DNA of 64,000 nt from Mycobacterium dioxanotrophicus (GTDB lineage Bacteria > Actinomycetota > Actinomycetes > Mycobacteriales > Mycobacteriaceae), in NCBI RefSeq assembly GCF_002157835.1, contig NZ_CP020809.1:1364001-1428000 (forward strand), given 5' to 3'. Below the pieces are notes generated by a model. The model was not told where the DNA came from. It saw only the letters and a list, made by a program, of their open reading frames with translations, and made no database searches. Position 1 is the first letter of the stretch; every line of letters begins with the position of its first letter. A program made the translations under genes and the position numbers. Shown in pieces: positions 18,328 through 28,700 of the stretch.

Positions 18328-21300
18328 TCAATCATCGTTCTTCACCGTTATTCCGAGGGTCTGAGCGCCGGCCGTGGTCAGGACCAGAGTTTGGTATGGC
18401 GTTCGGGTGGCTTCACGCTCTACCGATTTGCGGTCGATGAGGCCGTCGCGCAGCAGCTTGTCGAGCGACTCGCGCCAACGTTTTTCACCATTGCGGACAT
18501 GGCGCAGCGCGCCGAACTGAGGGCAGCTGAGGACGCCGGCACCAAGTGACCGCCCGTCACCGAGTGATTCTTGGCCGAGGACGGCGGCGCGCAGGCTGGT
18601 TTCGCCGTAGAAGCCCTTGCGATACGCCGACGACCAGGCGACCGCTTGAAGGACGGTCAGCTCGGCGTTCACGAGCAACTCGGGATCGGCGACGAGATGG
18701 TCGGACAGTGATGACCACGGCGCAGGTTCGCCGCTGCAATGATCACAGGCCACAATGTTGCGGGTGGTGCAGTCGCCGACCGTGTCTCCAAAATGATGTC
18801 CGACATCGACACGCCGACAGGTGGATTCGTTTGTGGCGTAGTCGATGATGGCCTGCAACCGGCGCCGCTGCCAGTGTTGCCAGTGCGCCGATTCACGCTC
18901 CAGGGCCTGCTGCGAAGCGTGGTTCGAGAGCAGTCGAACCCGACGAAGCCGGCGAGAGCTGGAGAACGTGATCAACCGGTCGAGTGACCAGGCGATCAAC
19001 TGTTCCTCGAGCATGTCAGGGTCGTAGCCGTGCTTGTCTTTGAGCTGCTGGAAATCGAGTTGGAGTCGGACATTTGGACGTGCCCGGAATTTCTTGTAGA
19101 ACAACTCGCGGAAGAGCCGACGCTCGGTCTCTTCCTCGGGTTGGTGGAAGCCCACATCGACGGTGCCTCTCGCCGAGCAGTCGAGACCGAGCTTGAGGGC
19201 GCCTACGCGCTCGAGTTGAGCGAGGTGGACGTTGATCTCGTCGTCCTCCATCTCGAGTCGGTCAGCGAGTTCATCGATGTCGAAGACCCTGCTGTCACCG
19301 CGCTCTGGACATTCCCACAGCGCTTTGAGTAAGCGTTGGGTGGTCGCCGCGTCGGCCTTGGACTCGTGGGAGTTGATGAGCCGTTGACGGCGGGTCAGAT
19401 CGGCTTTTGTGTACAGCAGCAGACATTCGCCCGTGATTTTAGGAGAGCGCGCGGCGCGGCCGGCTTCCTGGGCGTATCCGTCGAGTGAGTCTGGCAGGTC
19501 GTAGTGGGCCACCCAGCCGATGTTCGGTTTGTTGATACCCATGCCGAATGCCTTGGTCGCCACGATGATTCGAGTCGTCTCCGAATCGAAGTCTTCTTGC
19601 ACCGCATCGCGTTGTTCGGGCACCATGCCGGCGTGGTAGGGCCGTGCGGCGTGGCCTGCGCGGCGCAGCATCGCCGCGATCTCCTCGGCCAGTGAGCGTT
19701 TCGACACGTACACGATGCCCGGAGTGTCGCCTGACCAGGTGACGAACCGCAACAGTTCTCGAACCCGCTCTCGCTCGTTGACGCATGCGACAGCGCGGAA
19801 CCGCAGGTTCGGGCGGTCGCTGGGCTCACGTACCGTCGTCGGCTCTTGCATGTCCATGGCGCCGACGATGTCCGTGGCGACCTCGGGCGTGGCGGTGGCT
19901 GTCAGGCCGATGCGCGGTGGACGTGTATCGAAGCTTGCGACCGAGGTTGGCACCTGACGGAATTCCGGGCGGAAGTCGTGTCCCCAGACCGAGACACAGT
20001 GCGCCTCGTCGACAACGACACCGTTGAGTGGTTGGCGTCCTAATGCGCGCCTTAGCAACGGATCCCGGGCAAGTCGTTCGGGTGAGACATACAGCAGCCG
20101 AACCTTTCCAGTCGCGGTGTCGCGGAGGATCTCGCTCTGCACCACACGTGATGTCGTTCCGGTGATGCCCTGCACGGGTCGGATGCCGCGACGCCCGCGT
20201 AGGTCGTTGACCTGGTCTTTGATCAGCGCGATCAACGGAGAGACGACGACGGTTGCCCGCTCGTGCGGAGCCAGCAAGGCGGGCAACTGGAAACAAAGGG
20301 ATTTTCCGAAACCGGTTGGCAACACCGCGAGAACGTCTTTGCCTTCGGCGATCGCCCGCATGACCTCCAGTTGCTTGGGATGGAGATCGGTTATTCCGAA
20401 CAGCTTTTCGGCTGCCTCGATGAATTTCGGCGTGGGGTCTTCGCCGTCGACCAACCGTAGGCTTTCCAGCAGTTGGCTGACGTCATCACGACCGAAGGTG
20501 ATCGCGGTCGACAGGTCAGGTGTCGTCCCGGTGACGAACTCGATGGCGGTGGTCCAGGCGTCATCGCGGTCGCCCGCCTCGTGCAGGGCGGGCGACGGCA
20601 GCGACCCCAGCAGGACTCGCTGAGCCTGCGTCGGCGAATGCAGCCGGCGATCGCAGATGATGGCGGCACCTTTGTCGGTCTCCGAGCGGATGAGCCTGCC
20701 GAATCCCTGGGTGAACTGTATGGCCGTCATCGGTAGCACGTACTCCAGGAACGGATCGCCACCACGCTCGGCGATGGCCCGTTGCCTTGCGGAGACCAGC
20801 GGGTCGTCCGGGTGTGGATACGGCGGCTTCTCGATGAAGAGATAGGACAGAGTCTCACCAGGTGCGTCGAAGCCTTCCCAGTACGACTTGAGCCCGTAGA
20901 GCACAGTTCCCGGTTCTGACCTGAACCGATGGGCGATCTGGGTTCGCCCCTGCTCACCCTGCACAAGCAATTCCACACCGCGTTCGGCCAGTTCCGCGGT
21001 CTTTGTTCGGACGCCGTCGGCGACGGCTTCCATTCGGGATCGCGCGGCGAAGAGGCTGAGGGTCTTGCCGCCGGCAAGCGAGAGAAAACCGGCTTGGTCG
21101 GCGGCCATCTCTTCGCAAAATTCCCGCTCGTTCACGGGGATGGGAATTGGGAGATGGTTGGTGAGGATGACTTTCGACTGTTTCTTGTAGTCGAAGGGGG
21201 AGCGCAGTGTCAGCCCACGGAATGAGCCTTCGTCCGGGTCATGGCTGATGCTGATACCCAGACGCGAGGCGATGTAGTCGAAGCGGTGCTCGACGGTCAA

Positions 21301-23550
21301 GGTTGCAGAGCACAGAACGGTCGAATGGGTGCGATCGACGACGTACTGCTGAAACTCAGGAAATATGTGGATGGGAAGGCGTTCGAATGACCACGCCGCG
21401 GGGTCGTCGTCGTCTGCCGCAAGCCGGTAAACCCAGAGATGGCTGTCGGGGAGTGTACCCAGGGTGCCGAGCAGATCGATCGCATTGCCGATTCGCTCTG
21501 CATATCCGCGCAGGCGTTGTTTCGCAGAGTTCAGCCCGCCGGTCTCGGTGACTGAACTCCTCAGGGAGCTGACCGCTCTACCCAGTTGAGCCAATGCGTA
21601 GCGTACGGACGCGGCGGTCTGACGAAGCGTGCGGAATTCGGGGCGACCGTTGACAACTCCTGACCGAAGGACGGCCGCGTCGGTTTTGCCCGCGTATTCG
21701 TGCAGGTAGGTGTCGATTGCCCGAGCGAATTCATCGGCAACAGGCCGGATCTGGGCAGAAGCCGTGGTGACCGCCTGGATCGCATCGCCCGCACCGGGGC
21801 TACCACCGGTTTTCGATCGGATGTCGCGCAAGAGTCGCGAACGACGGGACAACACGTTGACCAGGATTTCGAGCTCTATCGCGTCAACTCGCTCTGTCCA
21901 TGCCGCGGTCAACGAATCCTCGAGGGCATGGGCCTCATCAAAGATGAGGTCGGTACGGCCCTCGTCGAGTACGTCGCCTGGCGCTCGCCCGCCTTGTCGG
22001 CTGACCCTCACCCAGCTTGCGACGAGAGCGTGGTTGACCGACAACACGCCTGGTGACTTGTCGAGGTCCTTGATCTCCTGCATCAGGGGACAGACCGAGG
22101 CCCATTTGCATGCCGTGCGGTCGCAGCCTGCTGCGTTCGTCCGCAGCCGCGCACGGGTGCGGGCGTAGCGAACATCGGTGCGCCGAATCACTTCGTCGGT
22201 GACGTCGTCCCAAGTGCCGGTGGGTGATCCGGCGATGGCGCGGAGAGCGACGGCGGCGGCGAGGCCAGAGATCTCCCTGTCCGGCAGCGCATCCTCGAGT
22301 TCGCGTGCGCACACATAGTTGCTCACGCCCTGGATTTGTCGGAACGGAGCTGTGAGGAGTTCTTCTTCTTGCAGCTGTCTGGCTTCGTCGCGAAGCTGGC
22401 TTTGCAGGGCCTTGGTCGCGGTGGCGATGACGACCGGTTGGCGGGGCCGCGACGCGCGGCCGAGTGCGGGCAGCAGGTAAGCAAGCGACTTTCCGGTGCC
22501 AGTTGGTGCTTCAACGGCAAGCCGTCCGCCATTGTCGAGCACCTGGGAGACGGCATGGGCCATCTCTTCCTGAGCAGGGCGGGGACGAAGTTTCCGGCGC
22601 TCGCGCAATGCCGGAAAGTTGTCGCGGGTGGCTGACCATGCGTCTGTGGTCGGGGGGCCCGACGGAACCAGCAGCGGGTCGCGTGGGCGAGTCAGCGTTG
22701 CGATGTCCGGTGCCGACGGCAGTGCCGGCAGAAGCAAGGCGAGAGGATTGCTGTGGGTTTCGAGCAGAGCGATCGCCAGCGACCAGCTGGGGTCATCCAC
22801 GTCGACGGCCGCCAACATCTCGCGCGCAACCGCGGCGGTCGCCACGGCGTCCGAGAGAGCGCGATGTGGTTCGTCGTTGGCGATCCCGTAACGCTGCGTG
22901 AGGTCGGCGAGTTGGCGGTTCGGCATCGCGACATCGACGAGCAAAGAAAGGTGCAACGTGTCGGCAGATGGTGGAAACGGGGGGTGCTCCATGCCGGCCG
23001 TCTTTGCAGCGTGCTTGAGGAACGGCAAGTCGAATGCGAGCAGGTTGTGACCGATGAGGAGGTCGACATCGTGCAGGGCCGAGGTGAGCGCGGCCAGAGC
23101 ATCGGCAATAGGCATTGCCAGGCGCATGTCATGATCCGGGGTGGCCACCGAGATGTCAGCCAGCACCCTGCCGTCGAGGCGAACCAGCGCGATCTCGGTG
23201 ATGAAGTCGGTGGCCCGGTGCAGGCCGGTCGTCTCGATGTCGAGTACCGCAACGCTGGCGGGTGGCACCCGCAGCGTGTTCGGGACGTACCAGTCGTCGT
23301 CGGGAGGGTCCTCCGATTGTTCGTCGCCGTCCTCGGACCCCGCAATCGCCACGCCGATCAACCCGTCCGGCGTCACGCAGAACCACCGTGGAAATCGATC
23401 GGGCACTTGTTGGAGCCGCTCCAGTGGTTGTTTGTATCCCTCGGCGCTCAGCCGCTCCCTCAGGTCGGTCGTTCGGAGCGGTCCGGATTGGGAGAGGATG
23501 CGGTGCGCTGCCTCGATCGCGGGAGGCAACGGGCGTTCTGGCGTGCTCAT
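18328..23550 (-). CDS. DnaQ-like exonuclease - DinG-like helicase - RecQ helicase triple fusion
   Basis: A 1740-residue protein from the ATG at 23550 ([10 protein letters not shown]); the frame continues 44 codons upstream but those look non-coding. Residues about 98-255 form a DEDD exonuclease ([32 protein letters not shown]). Residues about 320-900 are an XPD/DinG helicase: EAPTGTGKS, four cysteines spaced for an iron-sulfur cluster ([19 protein letters not shown]), FDEAH, and [12 protein letters not shown]. Residues about 1060-1740 are a RecQ helicase: [25 protein letters not shown], motif [11 protein letters not shown], a zinc-binding region ([17 protein letters not shown]) and a winged-helix tail. 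Normally these are separate proteins of DNA repair. The likely role is unwinding and degradation of branched or foreign DNA. It starts the operon whose second gene is the interrupted SNF2 helicase. Confidence 0.88.
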   Translation of the reverse strand: MSTPERPLPPAIEAAHRILSQSGPLRTTDLRERLSAEGYKQPLERLQQVPDRFPRWFCVTPDGLIGVAIAGSEDGDEQSEDPPDDDWYVPNTLRVPPASVAVLDIETTGLHRATDFITEIALVRLDGRVLADISVATPDHDMRLAMPIADALAALTSALHDVDLLIGHNLLAFDLPFLKHAAKTAGMEHPPFPPSADTLHLSLLVDVAMPNRQLADLTQRYGIANDEPHRALSDAVATAAVAREMLAAVDVDDPSWSLAIALLETHSNPLALLLPALPSAPDIATLTRPRDPLLVPSGPPTTDAWSATRDNFPALRERRKLRPRPAQEEMAHAVSQVLDNGGRLAVEAPTGTGKSLAYLLPALGRASRPRQPVVIATATKALQSQLRDEARQLQEEELLTAPFRQIQGVSNYVCARELEDALPDREISGLAAAVALRAIAGSPTGTWDDVTDEVIRRTDVRYARTRARLRTNAAGCDRTACKWASVCPLMQEIKDLDKSPGVLSVNHALVASWVRVSRQGGRAPGDVLDEGRTDLIFDEAHALEDSLTAAWTERVDAIELEILVNVLSRRSRLLRDIRSKTGGSPGAGDAIQAVTTASAQIRPVADEFARAIDTYLHEYAGKTDAAVLRSGVVNGRPEFRTLRQTAASVRYALAQLGRAVSSLRSSVTETGGLNSAKQRLRGYAERIGNAIDLLGTLGTLPDSHLWVYRLAADDDDPAAWSFERLPIHIFPEFQQYVVDRTHSTVLCSATLTVEHRFDYIASRLGISISHDPDEGSFRGLTLRSPFDYKKQSKVILTNHLPIPIPVNEREFCEEMAADQAGFLSLAGGKTLSLFAARSRMEAVADGVRTKTAELAERGVELLVQGEQGRTQIAHRFRSEPGTVLYGLKSYWEGFDAPGETLSYLFIEKPPYPHPDDPLVSARQRAIAERGGDPFLEYVLPMTAIQFTQGFGRLIRSETDKGAAIICDRRLHSPTQAQRVLLGSLPSPALHEAGDRDDAWTTAIEFVTGTTPDLSTAITFGRDDVSQLLESLRLVDGEDPTPKFIEAAEKLFGITDLHPKQLEVMRAIAEGKDVLAVLPTGFGKSLCFQLPALLAPHERATVVVSPLIALIKDQVNDLRGRRGIRPVQGITGTTSRVVQSEILRDTATGKVRLLYVSPERLARDPLLRRALGRQPLNGVVVDEAHCVSVWGHDFRPEFRQVPTSVASFDTRPPRIGLTATATPEVATDIVGAMDMQEPTTVREPSDRPNLRFRAVACVNERERVRELLRFVTWSGDTPGIVYVSKRSLAEEIAAMLRRAGHAARPYHAGMVPEQRDAVQEDFDSETTRIIVATKAFGMGINKPNIGWVAHYDLPDSLDGYAQEAGRAARSPKITGECLLLYTKADLTRRQRLINSHESKADAATTQRLLKALWECPERGDSRVFDIDELADRLEMEDDEINVHLAQLERVGALKLGLDCSARGTVDVGFHQPEEETERRLFRELFYKKFRARPNVRLQLDFQQLKDKHGYDPDMLEEQLIAWSLDRLITFSSSRRLRRVRLLSNHASQQALERESAHWQHWQRRRLQAIIDYATNESTCRRVDVGHHFGDTVGDCTTRNIVACDHCSGEPAPWSSLSDHLVADPELLVNAELTVLQAVAWSSAYRKGFYGETSLRAAVLGQESLGDGRSLGAGVLSCPQFGALRHVRNGEKRWRESLDKLLRDGLIDRKSVEREATRTPYQTLVLTTAGAQTLGITVKNDD

Positions 23551-23911
23551 GGCCAGGCTGAAGATGTGCGTGTCAGCAAAGAAGGCTGCACCGCGCGACG
23601 ACCGACCACATACACCCTGACCACCCCCGGCGTGCGCCGAACAATTCTCACAAGCTCGCGTCAATATCGAGCGGTTGGGCAACCCTACTCACAGCGACCG
23701 ACATGCCGACGCCGAGGTGGTCAATGTGATGGCTTCCTGCCCATTGGGCTGGAAATCGCCAAACTGCTCGACACTGACACGTGGGAGAATAGGCGCAGCA
23801 AGTACTTCCGGTCGGCGCTACGAGAAAATTGATGTATTGCTCTAGGCAACGTCCCGACTGGCATTTGCTGCAGCCGCGATGCGGAGCCGAGAACTGTGCG
23901 AGTGTGGGATG
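23551..23911. other. Divergent intergenic region between the RecQ fusion and vsr
   Basis: About 360 bases upstream of both the minus-strand exonuclease-DinG-RecQ gene and the plus-strand vsr gene. I see no credible coding region. An AT-richer patch near 23825-23850 is a reasonable place for a promoter, but I cannot name boxes with confidence. Confidence 0.35.
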
Positions 23912-24370
23912 ATGAGCGTCGAGTCTTCCGGCCAGTGCTCCGGCCGCCGGCCGCCCGCCTCATCAGAAATCGTTCGGTCTCGGATGAGTCGCCAGCGCCG
24001 GCGCGACACCCAACCTGAGCTACTGGTCCGACGCATCCTCCACTCGCGCGGCATCCGCTACCGTGTCGACGGCAATCCAGAAGCCGACCTCAGATGCAAG
24101 GCCGACATTCTCTGGCGGCAGCTCCACATGGCTGTGTTCATCGACGGTTGCTTCTGGCACGGCTGCCCTGATCACGCAACTCGACCGAAGGCGAACGAGC
24201 AGTGGTGGGCTCACAAACTTGACGGGAACATCCGCAGGGACAGGCGTATGGATGCGGAACTGGCGGCCCGCGGCTGGAAGGTTCTTCGGTTCTGGGAGCA
24301 CGAGGATCCCGTCGCTGTCGCCGACGCCATATGTGCGCAGCTTGTTGCGCTACGCGACGGATACCGATGA
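23912..24370 (+). CDS. vsr: Very short patch repair (Vsr-like) endonuclease
   Basis: About 152 residues from the ATG at 23912; ATGs at 23909 and 23879 are alternatives. The conserved Vsr features are present: RRRDTQPELLVRRILHSRG near the N-terminus, the PD-(D/E)XK-like segment with LRCKADILW and AVFIDGCFWHGC, and ARGWKVLRFWEHED near the C-terminus. CFWHGC and a downstream H/R cluster match the structural zinc site. Vsr nicks next to T:G mismatches created by deamination of 5-methylcytosine, starting repair. It ends six bases before the convergent C5 methyltransferase, the usual genomic partner. In defence loci, Vsr-like proteins can also act as restriction nucleases, which is an alternative here. 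Confidence 0.88.
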   Translation: MSVESSGQCSGRRPPASSEIVRSRMSRQRRRDTQPELLVRRILHSRGIRYRVDGNPEADLRCKADILWRQLHMAVFIDGCFWHGCPDHATRPKANEQWWAHKLDGNIRRDRRMDAELAARGWKVLRFWEHEDPVAVADAICAQLVALRDGYR

Positions 24371-24376
24371 CTTTTC

Positions 24377-25588
24377 TCAGTCCGCTGCAGCCGCCATTCG
24401 GTCCTCTAGGTACTCCAACGGTGTGCCGAGAGGAATAGGTCTGCCTTCAGTCCATGACGCGTCGACGGTTTCATCGAGTTCGTCTAGGTCGAGTTCGATC
24501 TTGAGCGCCTTGGCCAGCACATGTACAGCAAGGCGCGGCGGTATCGCATTGCCGATCTGTTGGCCGATATCACTGCCGGCCCAAGGGAAGTCGTACGGGA
24601 ACGTTTGTAGCCTTCCCGCCTCATGGTGTGTAAATCGGTCCCAGCCTCCGCCCGAAAGGCGCAGGCGGTTCCGCATGACTTTCCCAGTCACTGTTGCAGA
24701 CGGTTCGTCGGAATGGCGCTCGCCTCGATTGCGAGGGTCGCCGCCACTGCCATAGTTGGAGACGACCGTGAAACTCGTGCCCCGTGCGAGTGCCTGCTCC
24801 ATCGAAACCCATGGGCGGAGTCCGAGTGCCGACTGGTTCGATTCTCCTTTCCTGAAGGATTGGTGGGTCGCGGCCGGAAGCTCGACATCTGGGTCACCCA
24901 GCCGGGCCACCAGGATGGCGCGACGTCGCGTCTGCGGTACGCCGAACTCCTCGGTCCGGAGTACGTCCACGTCCACGCCATACCCACGTTCCACAAGCAC
25001 GTCTCGAAAGGCTTCCCATACGGGAAGCACGGCCGGCACCTGCTCCAGCACGATCGCCTCGAACGGAGTATCGGCGCGGAGCGCGAGAAGAGCCCACCGC
25101 ATCGGTTCGAGGACGAGACCTGTCCTGTCGTCCGCGAACACACCGCGATGTGTGCAGATGTCCGGATTTTCTGCCATCTGGTTGACTCGCCGGATGACCT
25201 CGTCCAATGACCTTCGGCCGGACCCCCTCCCGGCAACGGTGAAGGTTTGGCACGGCGGTCCGCCGGTGAGGGCGGTCGCATCCGGGAAATCGTCAGGTCC
25301 ATAGTCCCGGACGTCGCCTCGAATCGTGCTGAGTCCAGCTTCTGCCCGTGTTGCACACGCGTTGGCGTCCAGTTCGATGCCTGTCGTCGGGATACCGAGC
25401 CATGTCGCTCCGACGTCGAGTCCGCCGGGACCGGCAAACAGATCGATGATCCGTGGCTGAAGATCGGTCGGAGCTTCCCGCGGCGGCATGCCTGTGATGC
25501 TAGCCGGCGTCACCGTCGGGACCAACGCAAGGCGGCCGCCGGGTCTTCGCACGGCAAGCGACTTTTGATGGCCCGGTTCGGCTGTCAC
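24377..25588 (-). CDS. C5-cytosine DNA methyltransferase
   Basis: A frame of 403 residues; the first 45 or so are poorly conserved, so translation may start further in, for example at the ATG of MPPREAPTD. Conserved blocks in order: IIDLFAGPGGLDVG (motif I), GGPPCQTF (motif IV with catalytic Cys), LEQVPAVLP (motif VI, EQV instead of the common ENV), FGVPQTRRRAILVA (motif VIII) and IGQQIGNAIPP (motif X). A target-recognition region lies between VIII and X. It transfers a methyl group to C5 of cytosine in a specific site. Convergent with vsr, whose job would be to repair deaminated products of this methylation. It also diverges from the HATPase-helicase operon, with about 200 bases between them, so both may be controlled from that gap. 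Confidence 0.88.
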   Translation of the reverse strand: MTAEPGHQKSLAVRRPGGRLALVPTVTPASITGMPPREAPTDLQPRIIDLFAGPGGLDVGATWLGIPTTGIELDANACATRAEAGLSTIRGDVRDYGPDDFPDATALTGGPPCQTFTVAGRGSGRRSLDEVIRRVNQMAENPDICTHRGVFADDRTGLVLEPMRWALLALRADTPFEAIVLEQVPAVLPVWEAFRDVLVERGYGVDVDVLRTEEFGVPQTRRRAILVARLGDPDVELPAATHQSFRKGESNQSALGLRPWVSMEQALARGTSFTVVSNYGSGGDPRNRGERHSDEPSATVTGKVMRNRLRLSGGGWDRFTHHEAGRLQTFPYDFPWAGSDIGQQIGNAIPPRLAVHVLAKALKIELDLDELDETVDASWTEGRPIPLGTPLEYLEDRMAAAAD

Positions 25589-25785
25589 GGGTGCTTGCAG
25601 TCGGCCCGATCTCGATTGCTGCGGTCCGACGACCGCCCCTTGTCATACGTTCGGTAGTCATTTTGACGAGCTAGCAATATTTGTCCGTGGACGGTGGTAG
25701 AAAATGCGGGCAAGTGGATGATTGGGCTGTTCACCCAGCTTTCTGGTCCATGGATGATGTCGGGGCTAGTCGTGGAGGCTGAGGG

Positions 25786-28700
25786 GTGACTGTGAGGGGG
25801 TGGGCAGACCCAGATCGTGCGCTCGAAGGGTTGGTCGACGAGTTTCGAGACAAATGTGTTCGGGTCTACAAAGAAGACCGCAACCGCGTCGAGGAGGATG
25901 CCGGCAAAGAGCGAGGCATAGCCGAGGGCGGATACGGGCGGAAACAAATTCAGGAGCTCGTCCAGAACTCGGCGGACGCGCTCCAAGGGGCCCCGGGCCG
26001 CATTCAGGTGAGCCTGACGAGCGATGCGCTGTACGTGGCCAACGAGGGCCATCCTTTCGAGGACGCGGGTGTGCGCGCGTTGCTCTACACACACTTGTCG
26101 AACAAAACTGGCGCCGAAATTGGCCGCTTCGGGCTGGGGTTCAAGTCGATCAGCGGAATCTCGGACAGCCCGCAGATATTCAGCCGCTCGGTGTCCTTCG
26201 AGTTCAGCCGGCGCCAATCGGCTGCTGAGCTTTCGAGGGAACTTGACCGCCACTACGAACCTTCGGAGGTTCCGGCACTGCGGCTGGCGTGGACGCTAAA
26301 TCCGGCGGTCGAGTTCTTTGCAGACGCTGTCCTGGCAGATCTCGCTGCCTGGGCCGCGACGGTCGTCAAGGCGCCGTTGAAGAACGGTGTGGCAGCCCAA
26401 CTGTCTGCCGAGATCGAAGAGTTCGACGAATCGTTCAATCTTTTTGCCCCTCATGTGCGGATCCTCGACCTCGTCGACGCTGTGACCGGTCGCGAGCGCC
26501 ATTTCAAGGCAGCCAAAAGTGGAAACCGCGTCACGCTCACGACCGAGGACGGTGATCGACAATGGTTGGTCGTATCGACTGAGCACAAGCCGTCGCTCAA
26601 GGCGTTGGAATCGGCTGGTCATGCAGCCCGGCGCAACTCGGTGACGGTGAGTTGGGCACTGCCTTTGACGGGCCGGGTTGAGTTGGGCCAGTTGTCGGCC
26701 TTCTTCCCTGTCAAATCGGATCTGACCTTGAGTGGCCGGGTGAATGCCCCGTGGAAGTTGTCGGACGACCGCATCAATGTGATCGAATGTGAGTTCAATT
26801 ATGAGATTTTGACCGAGGTCGTGCCGCAATTGGTGGTTGCCGCGCGCAAGGACCTGATCGCAGACGGCGCCTTCGGTCGGTACATCGACGTCCTGCCTGC
26901 GCGGGGCAAGGAGTCTCGCAGCTGGGCAGACAAGGTCGTGAATGAGCCTGTCTTTCAGGCTCTCAGGGATTCTCGGTGTCTGCCGGATCTCGATGGGCAG
27001 CTCCGCGCGCCCAGTGCGCTTCAGCGCATTCCAGACGATGTAGCGGAGCTCGCCGGTAGATGGTTGGCCGTGACCGGCAACCGGGGAGCGTGGGTTCATC
27101 CCGATTGCACCACCAGCACTGAGCGTCGTTCCAAGGTTGACCGACTGCTGCAGGACGACGACCGTATCAAGCAGCCGGGCCGTGTTCTTCATTGGCTGCA
27201 GTCGGTTGTGGCCGAACCACAAGCTGCCCGGTCTGGAGCCGCGATCGAGCTGGCTGCGGAGCTGGTGCGTAAAGGCGGCAACGTCGAGATGGACGTGCGG
27301 GACGCACGGATTGTATTGTTGGAGAACGGATCTCTTGCGCAACCCGTGCGCGGCCGATGCTTCTTGCGCACCAGCCCGGCGCAAACCGGCAGGTCCTTTG
27401 TCGCCGAGGCGGTGGCCCGGGGTGCCTCTACCGTGGATGCGCTCAAGCACCTCGGTATCACGGCGTACGAAGACGGTGGTGAGATGCTGCAGCTGCTCAC
27501 CGAACTGAGGCATACCGGGAAGGTCGACTGGGACGAGCTGTGGATCGCGATGCGCGGCTCAGGTGTACAGCAGGTGCACGAGGCTTTCGACGGGGTGTTG
27601 GCCGGCAAAGCTGCGAAGGTGATCAGGGTGCGAAATGGTCACGGCCGCTGGGTGCTTCCTGAAGGCTTGTATTACGCAGGGGAGTGTCTCAAGCCGTTGA
27701 AGGAGGACGGCGCCTACCTGGTTGACGGCGACTATCACGCCGCCGACCACGAAATCCTGTATCTGCTGGGCGTAAGGTCTCGACCGTCGCGATCGGCGGC
27801 AGGATCGAGTGAAAAATGGGTCTCGCAATACCAGGGCGTGGTTCGTGAGCGACTCGGCGATGAGTTGGGGTTGGGCCTTCAGGCTCGACTGGGCATCGAG
27901 ATAGCCGGTGTGGATGCAGTTCTCGGGCCGCTGGGGTGTTTGCCCGACCTCAGCGTTACGAACAGGCTGGCACTGAGCGCCGCGGTCATCAACGACGTCG
28001 AGGTTTCGCGGGTGCGAGTGACCCACCCGAACGTCCCCAAGACGGCGCGCTACGTCGCGCCGGAACTGTGGTGGGTCCGACAGCATGGAATGCTGCAAAG
28101 CTCGTTGGGGGCCGTGCCTGTCGCCGAAGCTTTCATCGCAGAGGTGCCAGGTGTGCCAGAGGGGCTGATTCCATGTGTGAGTCAGATGGTGCTCAGCTCC
28201 GATGCCGAACGGGTGTTGGGACTCAAGCGTGAGATGGCAGACCTCGACCCGTCCGGGTTCAGTTCGCTTGTGCAGATCCACGTCAAGCGAGATGACGTCC
28301 TGCGTGTCGGCCAGACCTACGCCTGGTGGTGCTGGACGCACCAGGAGGCCGAGCCGCCAGATCGGCTGTGGGTCTGGCGCGATGGTCAATGGATCGAGGA
28401 AGATCGGAAGGCCGTAGCGGTCGTCCACCGCAAAGAGTCGTACGACGAACTCGGCGAATTTGGCGTTGCCTGCGTACTCGTCGACAGCATCGAGGACGTC
28501 CACACCCTGAGTGAACTGTGGGGTTGCTTGGAGGGCCGCGACCTCCCGGTCACCTACTCGTACGAGACGAGTGCCGAACCTGAGCTTCTCATTGATGTTT
28601 TCCCGGTGCTGGACACGCTCCCAGGCGCGGATGAGCTCCAAGGTCTCGTCCTCCAAAAGTGTCTGTCCATCAGGAAGGTGGCCGCGGTGCCTGGACAACC

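Larger units (their letters stand above)
17163..18335 (-). pseudogene. SNF2-family helicase, N-terminal part (cut by Tn554-like element)
   Basis: The first 307 codons (18335-17415) are native; the remaining 83 (from FSSRGNS) are transposon sequence read in frame until a stop. The native part has an N-terminal region of unknown fold (residues 1-130) and a helicase lobe with MPHQEAVARH (Q-like motif), LADEVGLGKTIEAG (Walker A) and LILCPAPLREQW (motif Ia). It ends at PWDIVIVD, the beta strand just before the DEAH box. It therefore lacks Walker B, motif III and the whole second lobe. The ATG at 18335 lies inside the last codons of the upstream exonuclease-DinG-RecQ gene (8-base overlap), so the two were translationally coupled and likely worked together. 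Confidence 0.85.

Noticed and set aside
22753..23832. Plus-strand open frame of 359 codons
   Set aside because: A shadow of the exonuclease domain of the triple fusion; GC-rich DNA keeps the opposite frame open.
24377..25588. EQV in motif VI as evidence of an inactive C5 methyltransferase
   Set aside because: The catalytic PCQ and all other motifs are intact and EQV variants occur in this group, so the gene is kept as functional.
25589..25785. TTGACG near 25665 as a -35 box for the HATPase operon
   Set aside because: No convincing -10 box at a normal distance, so I do not report a promoter.
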